64,000 bases of DNA from contig JAJEKV010000273.1 in assembly GCA_021234155.1 (NCBI GenBank), positions 122,001 through 186,000 on the forward strand, in the 5' to 3' direction. The notes under the pieces are model-generated. The model saw only the letters and a list, made by a program, of their open reading frames with translations, did no database searches and was not told the DNA's origin. The DNA comes from Isoetes taiwanensis. Its lineage: Eukaryota; Streptophyta; Lycopodiopsida; Isoetales; Isoetaceae. The translations under genes were made by a program, and so were the position numbers. The stretch's first letter is position 1; the number at the start of each line of letters is the position of its first letter. Positions 34,381 through 44,700 of this stretch are shown in pieces.

Positions 34381-35240
34381 CATATTCTAAACGAGGTGCA
34401 CTGTGGACTACCACAGTCGTCGGATTCGTCGATCCGACGACCCAGATCGTCTCTTGGGGCCTCTAGGCACCTCTTGTTTCGCTTATAATCATTTATGATT
34501 GGAGGCGCCTATGATTTTGAAATATGAATATGATTTCTTCTAAGGTTTTGAGGGAATATCGAACCTCTATATTAGAATATGAAATATGGGGGTTCGAACC
34601 TCTACCAAAATAACTCAATGTCTTAATAAGACTACTTTAACCAATGTACCCTGTGAGCTAATGTGATTATTTTTTATCTTGAATGTATGTTCTTTTTTAT
34701 AACAACCTGTTCATTTGTTTTAGAGATGTATAGTCTATGGTTTCAGGAATTGTTATTTTTACATCCATATCAAATCCTTTTGGAACCCCCTGTTATTTTG
34801 CTACATATTCTAAACGAGGTGTACCGTGGACTACCACAGTCGTCGAATTCGTCGATCCTATGACCCAGATTATCTCTTGGGGCCTCTGGGCACCTCTTGT
34901 TTCGTTTATAATCATTTATGATTGGAGGCACCTATAATTTTTGAAATATGAAATACGATTTCTTCTAAGGTTTTGAGAGAATATCGAACCTCTATACGGC
35001 TTTGCCTAAGATTTTAGAATATGAAATACGGGGATTCGAACCTCTACCAAAATAATTCAATGTCCTAATAAGACTATTTTAACCAATGTACCCTGTGAGC
35101 AAATGTGATTATTTTTTATCTTGAATCTATGTTTTTTTTTTATAACAACCTATTCACTTGTTTTAGGGATATATAGTCTATGGTTTCAGGAATTGTTATT
35201 TTTACATCCATATCAAATCCTTGTTATTTTGCTACATATT
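34381..35240. repeat. Tandem duplication of about 430 bp with tRNA-like block
   Basis: Two copies start CATATTCTAAACGAGGTG at 34381 and 34804 and stay about 90% identical, apart from a 19-base insertion in the second. On the minus strand each copy contains TTAGCTCACAGGG, GGTTAAAGTAGTC and GGTAGAGGTTCGAAYCCCC. The last resembles a tRNA T-arm and internal B box, and the first resembles a decayed A box. This suggests a tRNA-derived SINE inside the repeat, on the minus strand at about 34590-34680 and 35030-35125. Confidence 0.65.
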
Positions 35241-35629
35241 GGGTAGAAGAAGAGGATGCATACTTGTTTACTATTATATTGAGAAGAACAAGGATTTTTA
35301 GCTTGATACTAAGCAGATTTGTCATAAATATGTTTATTCCTATGGCAATTGATTTCTTCCATGTCAAGGTTTGGATTGGGCGATGCTATAGTCATAAACC
35401 CCCTTGATATTGCAAAGGATGATGTTTGATGTTTGTGCATAAAAGTAATGTTTCAATGGACTTAGATATAGCTAAGATGTCCCTCCCATTGTGTGCTTGT
35501 AACTCTACATGATCTTCTTCTCCAGTTCTCCCAAAACTGCTTCCACAGGCTTGGAACTAAGGATAGGTTCTAGATATTTATTCAAAAACTTCTGTACATA
35601 TTTTTTCAAAAAACATATATTTTAGAAGT

Positions 35630-36205
35630 ATAAAATGTATTTTTCGCAGTTTCATACCTTGATTGGAGGCAAATTTCAGCTCTGCATCGCTTACCAGGTG
35701 CGTCCATGCATAAATGTGTGCATCTATGAGACCAGCTGGACACATCTGCTAAAATATTTCTTCCTTATGTTGATGCATCCATTTGGTCTCGCGGAAGCGC
35801 TGACCTCTGAGCAGACGCATCCAATGGGCCTGCTGGGCGCCAACCTCTGCGGGGACACGTCCAGTGGGTCTTGCTGCCAGTGAGACCCACTGGATGCATC
35901 CGCACAGAGGTCGGCAGTTCCGCGAGATCAACTGGATGGGTTCGCCAATTTTTTTACCCCTTATGGTAATGCGTCCAATTGGTCTCAAGAAGCACCGATT
36001 TCTATGTAGACGCGTCCAATGGATCTCGCTGCAGTATAGTACCCTTTTTTTTTGCTATAGTAGGACGCTTTGGACGTGTCCACAAGGAAATGGTTGCAGC
36101 CGCGACCCCCACTAGACACGTCTGCATCAATTTTCAACGACTTCCTACCCACGTATAAAATGCATATTTTTGCAAAAAAAGGAGGACATTTTATACGTTT
36201 CATAC
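35630..36205. mobile_element. Foldback element with nested inverted repeats
   Basis: The centre near 35878 has perfect 11-base arms CCAGTGGGTCT and AGACCCACTGG. Pairing continues outward imperfectly through CCAACCTCTGCGGGG / CCGCACAGAGGTCGG and through GCATCCAATGGGCC / AACTGGATGG. The motif GCGTCCAATGGRTCTCGCTG recurs along both arms. Outermost GTATAAAATG (35630) and CATTTTATAC (36190) are inverted partners. There is no reading frame of interest. It fits a non-autonomous foldback transposon. Confidence 0.6.
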
Positions 36206-36209
36206 TTGT

Positions 36210-36840
36210 TTTGTATGTTACTTTGACCCTATCCCTGCATGAAACATCCTGGAATTCTTGGATAACAAGAACATAAGCACACGAAAGACAGAAAATCCTA
36301 TCTAAATAAAGTGCTAGATAATGGCAACGTAATCAAATGAAATACAACACATGAGCATCAAAAGCAAAGAAGATGAGCATCAAAAGCAAAGAACATGTGC
36401 GTAGCTCTAAGACTATGGGAAGCTCAGCCAGCCTACATGAAGGCCCTATTAGAAAAATACTGTCCAGCCAGCTTACATTCCAAGCCCTGTAGGGGGAGAG
36501 AGGGGTGAACCTCTGTATACCCCCTCAGTCCCACGTCTGGCACTGAAAGACCTCTTACCATGGAGTTTAAGAGTTGGCATAGCATCCTTGCCAGAGAGCA
36601 CAAGAACGTAGCATAGAAACACAGATGACATGAATAGGCCGGAGCAACCCAGACCATCGAACTTGGAATCTCGACTTGGAGGATCCGAGAACATATACAA
36701 GTGGAACAGTGCAAAGACCATGATATGTGATGTTTTACATATTTACTACTATAGGTGCCTAGAGGAGTTTCGTTGACGATGATGACCATGATCACTCTAT
36801 ACCAATGTCCAGAGTAATTGATGATGTCTCTCCGATGTAG
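36210..36840. other. No gene recognised
   Basis: A minus-strand frame of 144 codons (36433-36867) has mixed composition and no recognised domain. It extends slightly into the next repeat, so it is probably chance or a transposon remnant. Confidence 0.35.
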
Positions 36841-36844
36841 GTCC

Positions 36845-38440
36845 CTTCTTGCCATGTGAAGATGCATCCTAGTCTTCCATTTTTCGTTTGCTTATTATTG
36901 TCCTATTTTCCACTTAAACCTTACAAATTGTTCTTTATACTACTCATTGCTCATGGGTTGCTATTCATCTTTTGTGCACTCCACTACAATGTCTCTCTAA
37001 TGTTTTCTTTCATCCAAGTGCATGTTCATTCTAGCTTCCATTATCATTTTCTTATTGTTGCCCTATTTTTCACAATTAGCTTACGTATTTTATTTTCCTC
37101 ATTGGATGCTATATCATCTCTGTGTATTGCCATTATATAGCACCTCTCTAATGTTTTCTCCTCTTATCATGTGTCGTTGCATTATAATCTTCCATTTACA
37201 CTTGATTATAGCTTTCATACTTTCCATTTAAACCTTTCAAATCATCTTTCATACGTACTCATTCCTCATGTAATTCATCCTTGTATGCTTCCAATGACAG
37301 CATAATAAAGATTCTACATGAGCTAATATTTTGCATTTATTGCTTGTGAAGTATCTCATAGAGCATGAGGATATATTTTCCACTTGTTCATCTCAAGAAG
37401 ACATGCTTGCAAAAAGACCCAAAGAAAGACATTCATGCAACATTAATTAGGCATCACATTAAGAAAAGATGGATATGAAGACCCCAAGTCATCCCAAATC
37501 AAAATTTGAAGATCTCAAGTCAAAATTTGAAGATACCAAGTCAACATTTGAAGATCCCAAATTAAAGACTGAAAAACCACCTAAGTTCCATAGTATTTTG
37601 CTTTGTTTTAGTCTTTAATATCTTGTTCTTAAGCCAAAACTTCATCTAGCCCTATCCCATGGAAGTTCCAGCTCTATTCTACCCTACCTTTTTACCATTA
37701 TCTATGTCATTTTCTCATTCGTTTCCTAGACCATGATCATTTGAAATCCAAACAATGGTAAGCGAAATTTTTCCTAGTCAAAACACACACCACCCTTGTA
37801 TTCCATTGCTCTATTCATTGTCTCTCCAAAAAAGGAAAAAAAAAAAGGAAGGAACATTACTCTTGAGATGCCAGTTCAAGGAGAAAATGAGAGACTGGAT
37901 TGATTTTGCCAAATATCATGTTTTTTAGTATCATTGAATTGCCATTATCACCATCACATCATCCATGTCATCATCACATCGTTACCATCACCATATCCAT
38001 GTCATCACCAAAAAACACTAGAGAAAATAATGTTTACCATTTTTCTCGCCACAAAACCATGCCCAATATGTCATGTCGCCATTTTGTTTGCCAACTCACG
38101 TCTATTCTTTCCATGTCACCCATTTCAAACTATTTTGAACATAAAAGTGTTGTCTATTCTATTCTATTCTATTTTGAAGGCCTAATTTTGGTAGTTTGCA
38201 AAAAAATATATGGGTTGGGATTTTGGAAATTTGAATTTGAGTTCATCATGGCCTCTTATTTCTATTTCTTGGATTAGTTCCTATTATATCATTTGACAAA
38301 TTCACCTAATTATCCTACGCTACTCTATCTATGCTACATTTTCACCAATCTTCCTTTTCCATGTGTCATCTCCAGATTGGAACACATGGCGTTTCCACAC
38401 GAAGACTCCATGTCAATTCAAAAAAAAAGAAAGAAAAAGT
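36845..38440 (+). repeat. 1.6-kb repeat, copy 1 (copy 2 at 44700-46650)
   Basis: Starts with about three degenerate units of roughly 145 bases (GATGCATCCTAGTCTTCCAT, AATGTTTTCTTTC, TTGGATGCTAT). Next comes a unique block ending GAAGTATCTCATAGAGCATG, short tandem CAAGTCAAAATTTGAAGAT units (37495-37565), and a (CATCAC)-rich section. It ends at ATGTCAATTC followed by an A-rich tail. The same order is found in copy 2 at about 85-90% identity. Both end in an A-run, so a retrotransposed non-coding element is possible. No protein frame is conserved between the copies. Confidence 0.8.
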
Positions 38441-39319
38441 GAAGGTTTTTTGCGCCAACGTGGAATACTTGAGCTTCGAAAATTCTTGAATACTGCTAAG
38501 AAACCTTGATTTGGAAGAATTACGGCTCTCTATTTCGCCTAATAGCAGCCGGATCTGTCCTATATGCATCAACAAAATTCTGAACTGCAAAAACATAACA
38601 GGAAATTGTGCGAATCAAACAAAAAAATAAGAACAAGGGCTATTTTTGGGGATAAGATTCCATTTAATATTTTTGAAGGCCTTAGTATGAAGAACGGGAT
38701 TCCTTCATTTGGACGTGATTGAATCTGAAGCGAGCATTTGCCCTTAGGAGCAAACTAAAAAAAAATTCTATGGATGAGAAGGGAAACACAATTGTTAAGT
38801 AATCGAAGAAAATTCATCCAACTTTTTTTAGGACGAAGCAAATGGGCTGGCTTGCACTATACACAGCTCGAAACATCTTGGAACTGCTCAAAATAACGAA
38901 TTTAGGCCGATCGGCCCTGAGACGCATGCTGAACCATGATTTGACACACCATTTTGCAGATTGGGCCTCTAATTGAAAGGTCCTTTTTGCTATTTAATCT
39001 TAAAAATATCTTGTCATTCTTCCTTATTACAATAACATTATTGCCATTCTTCTTTGCATATTCTGGTGCAGATGAATACAGCATGCAAATGTGAAAATAT
39101 CAAAATGGGTCTGCAGAATTGGAAGCAATGAATCTGAGAATGATTGGGTGCATGTTGTGGAAGGAAAGGTGATCTAAACTTTGATGATTAAGAAACTCAA
39201 AGGAAGGCGCCCACCTGTAAGATTGCATTCTTCCTCTCCCTTTTTGTTTCTGTCATTTTGTCTGTAAGTTACTGTTAAATCACAATGGCATACTTGACTT
39301 TTGCTTCATTCTGTCGAGA

Positions 39320-39379
39320 TACCCACGATGCCACGATGCTCGTTCATGAATTAAGTACCCACGATGCCACGATGCTCGT
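39320..39379. repeat. Tandem repeat upstream of the NLR gene
   Basis: TACCCACGATGCCACGATGC followed by TCGT occurs at 39320 and 39356, 36 bases apart, about 100-155 bases before the NLR start codon. It could be promoter or 5' UTR sequence. The rest of 38440-39475 shows no gene. Confidence 0.75.
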
Positions 39380-39475
39380 GCAATATTCGTTCAATATCCT
39401 GGCAGACTTACTCAACATTCATCTCTTTAAGAATCCTTCAACATTCGTCTTTTAAGCTCATCCTTTAAGTTCGTA

Positions 39476-42058
39476 ATGGCTTCCAGCAGTACGCTTCAGA
39501 CGTCTTCTGCTATGGCTAATACTAAGCAGGAAATCATAAGCAGCCCAACATTTAAGCAAATCTTCAAGGATCTGGGGAAGGTATGTTACCAGATGGATCC
39601 CTGTCAATTTTTATTCTCAACCCTTTTAATCAACCATTTTTTGCAGAACGGAATACAAAAGCTGAGTGACAATGTGCCACTGCTCAAGGAGGTGACAAAA
39701 AGTATTTGTGATGTTGCTGGCCAGGCACCCTTAGTCCGTATTTGCGTCCAAGCTCTTGGCATGATAATACAAACTGCAGCAGCTTATACTGAAATTGATG
39801 ACAAGGCAACGGAAGTAATAAAGTATGCCAAGTTCTTAGAAGAATCCATGGAAAAAATCGCAGATGCAGGCGGTTATGATGAATACTTGAAGGAAAATTG
39901 CCTGGCATTGCTCTGTGCAGAGGCATTTGAATTTGACAATGAGAAGTCCAGGTACGTAGCATTACATAATTTAGAGTTGTTTAAGTTATGTTATCGTTAG
40001 AGTATAGAGAGTATCTGCCATTGTTCTTTGTTTAGTTGTGGCTTTACATAATTTAGAGTTGTTTAAGTTATGCTTTCGTTAGAGTATAGAGTGTTTAGAA
40101 GATCTGCCACTGTTCAGACAATAAATTTAAGAATGAAATGTTTTGTGTTTCAGGAAACAGAGTTGGGCAAAGGGGCTTGATGATCTTGCGAACCGATTGA
40201 GTGAAATGAACCACAAACTTACTTTGCACTGTAGCACAGTAATTTTGCAGCAGATCCCTGCTACACCTTGCAACGAATCACTTGGGGATCCTTCCATCAA
40301 GCCCAAGACACCAGAGGAATTGCTGACATTCATAAGGCAGCCAGGAATTCGAGTCATTGCTGTGTGTGGAATGGGGGGCATTGGAAAGTCTACTTTGTTG
40401 ACCACATTATACTACCAAGAATTTCCAAAGGGAGCCAAGCAAGTTACAGCTTTTGTAGAGGTGGGCATGCTCCCTAATACCAGTATAATGAAAATTCAAA
40501 GCGAGATCTTGCAGCAATTGGAAAATATAAAACAGACATTCATAAGCACTCGTCAAGGTCGGAATGCATTGCACCATTGCTTGCAACGTTTAAAACAACA
40601 AGGCTTTTCCCTGTGTCTATGCATAGACAATGTTTGGAAGGTAGAAGATATAAAGGGCTTACTGCCGGGAGATGTATATCAACAACTTCCAGAGTCAAGC
40701 TGTATAATACTATCCACGCGATCCTATGAAGTAGCTAAAGGGTTTCGTGATATTTGTTATCCATCAGCATACAAACTTTTTGAGCCCAATTTACTAGAGA
40801 TCGATGAAGCAGAACAATTGTTCATCCAATGCGCAAGAATTCAAGATAAGGATAAGGAGAAAGATTTGCTTAAAGAAATAGTCCCACTATGTGATGGTCT
40901 TCCTTTGGCACTCAATACATATGGCACTTATTTTAGAAGGCAGGAAAGGCGTAACGAAAGCGAATGGACGACACTCAAAAAACACATTCAGGAAGCTACT
41001 GAATCCCCATCTACTGCAGATGAGGATGGTAAGGTCCTCCAAACTTTAGAACCTAGTATTGATGCTCAAACCGATGTTGTGCAAGATGCCTTCATCGATG
41101 CTGCCCTTTTTTGGCGTGGACGACCAGTGGACGTGGCTCGGTGTGCACTGTATGTTGGAGATGAAGACATTTTGGAAGTTCTCCTAGACGAGTCCTTTTT
41201 TTTTCCCAAAGGTGACCAGTTACAATGCCATGATCTTTTTTGGAGCATTGCTCAGAAGCGTGCAAACCAGAAAAAATATAAATATGTGTCTACATCAAAG
41301 GCAAGTGCTTATCCTGTCTTAGATATCTTTAGTTTATTTATTCACGTTTCTAATCAACTTTCTTACTTGAGCGCAGATGCTAATTTCACAAGAAGACGAA
41401 CAATTCGAAGAAGAATTCAAAGAAGAAGAAGAAGAAGTTTTTACGTCAAGCCACTTGGCAGCATCCCTTAAGACATCTGAAGTAGTTCGTGCAATAATGT
41501 CTCGAAAAATATTGGAATTTCAAATTTTGCAGGATTACCTATCCATTAAGTACTTAATATGTGAGGGTATTCTCAACTCTGGTACGCGTAACATCTCAGA
41601 AGGCAAAACACATGATCTCAAAGCTTTATATTTATTTCAAGATGTTGATCTGAGTCTTCTCCAGGTTTGAATTGCTTACATCCCTATGAAAAGCATGGCA
41701 CATGTAAAATTAAAATAACTAACTTATCTTCAACTTTGGCACAGTATTTTCCAAACCTACAAATGATTGATGTTGGAGACCTTCAAAAATCTTTCTTAAA
41801 AGAAGAGGATGAGGAGACCGAGGAGGAAGAAGAAATTCAGGTACATCAACTTCCTTCCTCTTTTTTTAAAACCTTTAGCAATTTACGTTTTCTAAAGATA
41901 AATGGAAAAGGCAATAAACTAGATATGCTTCCAGATTCTTTTGGCCATTTAGTGCATCTACTACACCTTTCACTACTTAATTTCTCTCGCTTAAAAGTTC
42001 TTCCTGATTTTCATATTCATAAACCCTTAAAAGATTTAAAACTCCTCGACCTCTCGGG
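39476..42058 (+). CDS. NB-ARC/LRR (NLR) immune-receptor-type gene, 5' part
   Basis: Five exons read cleanly: 39476-39580, 39647-39951, 40154-41300, 41377-41664 and 41745 to at least 42058, about 720 codons. Residues 1-140 form an alpha-helical N-terminal region without a TIR or clear known domain. The NB-ARC has P-loop GMGGIGKST (about residue 209), kinase-2 SLCLCIDNVW, RNBS-B CIILSTRS, GLPLAL and an MHD-like QCHDLFWSIA in which Met is replaced. An acidic segment (EEEFKEEEEE) and LRRs follow (LPDSFGHLVHLLHLSL, LKDLKLLDLSG). Such proteins bind ATP/ADP and switch on cell-death immunity on pathogen detection. Intron 1 is 66 bases and frame-neutral; intron 3 (41301-41376) is GC-AG with a strong AAAG|GCAAGT donor. 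At 42058 the sequence changes abruptly to GC-rich DNA. The nucleotide-binding part looks intact; the LRR end does not. Confidence 0.85.
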
Positions 42059-43890
42059 GCGCTTTTACCGCACTTTTGCCCCGGCTGCCTTTCATGGCGC
42101 CCACCTCCCGAACTCGCCTCGCGGGGGTGCGCCTAACTTCGCCCACTTTGCCGAACCACGCTCGACCCGGCTGCCCTTCCCTCTGTGACCTCGACCTCTG
42201 GAGTGCGCCAGGTAGCCGCTTGCCCAGGTTCACGCTCGGCCCATTTGCCGCCCTCATGCTCCTCGACCTCTCGGGGGCCGCCCAGCTCGCCCTTTTGCGC
42301 TTGCCTTTCGGCCGATTTGCACGCCCTCGAGCTCCTCAGCCTCCGGTGCGACCGGCTTCGCCCAGCCTTCCCGTTTCACGCTTCGTCATTTGCGGCCTGC
42401 AGCGCTCGCCTCTCGAGTGCGCCCCCGAATTCTGGCGTTTTCACGTTTCGTCTGGCTGGGTTCGGGCCAGGTAACTACCAGGCGCTTACCGCTCGGCGAC
42501 GCTTCGTCACGGGCCTACCTTTCTGATCTCAACTTTGGTGTTTTACCGGGCCGCCTGATGACAAGCCAGTCGCCAGTCGCCTCTCCAAAGAATCCCTCGG
42601 GCTTTGGTAATTTTACCGGGCCATGTTTACACGCTTTACCATTCCGGCCCTACCTTCTGGAAATACCAGACGCTTTTCCCGACATCGCCGGCCACGCTCA
42701 TCTACCTTCATCTTCATGGCGTTTACCAGACGCCGACACGCCGTCTGGCCGCCCATCCCCTTTAATGAACTCCGCCGGTGGCAAATTTAACTCGTGCTCG
42801 GCTCGACACGCTGCCCGCCTCTCTTCTTTGACTCGACTTTGGTGCGCTTAAGCTCGGTTCACTGGGCTCGATAAGCTCGCCTGGCTGTTCGGGCTCAAGA
42901 ATCTCCGCTTCTCGTAGCGCTTCACCAGACGCTTTTCCGACACGCCGCCCGGTCAGCTCGCCTTCCTCGGTATCCTTCATGGGCGGCGCTCGCCAGACGC
43001 TTCCCGACACGCCGTCTGATGCGTCTGCTTCGCCTGAATCCGCCGGAAGTCGTACCAGACGCTCGACATGCTCGGGCTCACGTCACTGAACTCTTTGGGA
43101 AATTTCAACAAGACTTAATTGACGCTTCTACCAATACCACCGTTAACTCGACTTCTGGTGTTTCACTACTTCGTTCGACATCGCCGCTCACTGGCCAAGA
43201 ATCACTTCTGGTGCATCCAAATCAAGACGCTTTCCCGACGCTTTCGTTCCACGGCTTCCGCCTCTTTCCGGGTAACTTGATTCCTCTTCAGGCGCTTCTT
43301 GGGGCCAGACGCTTTGTCGACATCGCTTCGCTCCATCGCTTACCTCGCGAACTCATTTTGTAGCCTAGCCAGACGCTTCCGACACGCTGCCCATCGCTCT
43401 GGTATCCGCTGACTTTGGTGTGCGCCTACCGCCATTGCTTCGACATCGCTTCAGCCAATCCGCCTTTGGCGCTTCAGCCATTGGCTTCGACATCGCCGGG
43501 CCTACGTCATTTAACTTCGCTTTACCAGACAGCTTTCCTGACACGCTGGTTCATGTCTGGCCTTCCATCCCCGACTTTGATGCGCCTACCAGACGTTTCC
43601 GACACGCCGTCTGGCCGTCATTTCATTTGAATCCCCTCTCGGAAGTAAGCCCATTTCGCATGCACGCGGAAGCCGCTAGGCCATTTGCCGCCCTGCAGGA
43701 ACTCGCCTCTGGATGTGCCGGCTTCGCCCCTCACAATACGCTTCGGCCCGATGCTGCCCTCCGGCTCCTCGACCTCTCGGGTCGCCCGGCTTCCCACCTG
43801 CGGCCTTATTTCGGCAGCTGCCGCCCTCCGGCTCCTCGACCTCTCCGGGTCGCCCGGCTCCTTCAGCCCATTGCCCCACCCTCAATGAAC
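42059..43890 (+). pseudogene. GC-rich degenerate LRR tract of the NLR gene
   Basis: Base composition jumps to very high GC and CpG content, yet LRR text persists in shifting frames: LCDLDLWS, LMLLDLSGAAQLALLRLPFG, HALELLSLRCDRL, LLEIPDAFPDIAGH, ALRLLDLSGRP. CTCCTCGACCTCTCGGG, coding LLDLSG, occurs at 42042, 42259, 43765 and 43832. A CCAGACGCTT..CGACACGCCGTCTGG-like block, coding (L)PDAFPDTPSG, occurs about nine times. This matches the LxxLLDLSGCxxLxxLPDxFG repeat of plant NLRs. Many frameshifts make it untranslatable as one frame. It may be a GC-biased, amplified LRR array of the same gene, or an LRR array from another locus joined there. Confidence 0.55.
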
Positions 43891-44700
43891 CGTGGTAAAC
43901 TCTTTGTTTGATATAATCGGGGCTCGGCCTCTCTCTCTCTCTCTCATCCAGCTGCCCCACCACGATTGGCCTCCCATCCACCTCCCAAACAAGCTGGCTT
44001 GCCAGTATGTAGGCATCTTTCGACCCACAACCCACTCTATAAAAGGCATAATTCTTCGTGTGTAAGCATATCGCCAAACTGATCTTAGGGTTATTAGATT
44101 CTAAGCTCAGCCCTCTACTCTAAGGTGGTCAGTCACTAGCCCTCTACTCTAAGGTGGTCAGTCACTCTGATTACACTCAACTTGCGCATCTGGGGACTAG
44201 CTACCATTCATGGAAGTACTTGACCTCTTTGAGCATGCACAAATCAATAGCTTATCCCTTCAATTTCATGGAGTAGTAACAAAATCCAATTCAGTGCGTG
44301 CATGACATGACTGGCCCAATATAATGCAAATCTTGACATGACAACATATACTTTTTAGTCTAATAAGATTTATATTGGATGGCTTCATAAGATTTTGAAC
44401 CGTACCATTTTTATTCCATGTTTTAAACTTAGTCTAATAAGATTTATACTAGATGGCTTCATAAGGTTTTGAACCCGTACTGTTTTTATTCCATGTTTTA
44501 AACTTAACCAATAAAATATCTTCATGTGTTTTAGTACAAGGAGACAATTGAAACATAAATTATTTTGAGAGAAGTTGGAAGAACAACATGTCTCTCAGTT
44601 TATAAAAAAAAAAAAAAAATCTCTATAAGTCGTTGTTATCTGAATCCTTATGTTACTAATCGTTTCTTGATGTAGGATCATATTATTTGAGTGTTAACTG
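43890..44700. other. Non-coding spacer with small tandem repeats
   Basis: Contains a CT run at 43930-43944. A 29-base duplication, AGCCCTCTACTCTAAGGTGG then TCAGTCACT, starts at 44109 and 44138. A 74-base duplication starts AGTCTAATAAGATTTATA at 44357 and 44431. No coding signal. Confidence 0.7.

Noticed and set aside
42036-43010. Minus-strand frames in the GC-rich tract
   Set aside because: High GC removes stop codons on both strands. Only the plus strand shows LRR phrases continuous with the NLR exon.
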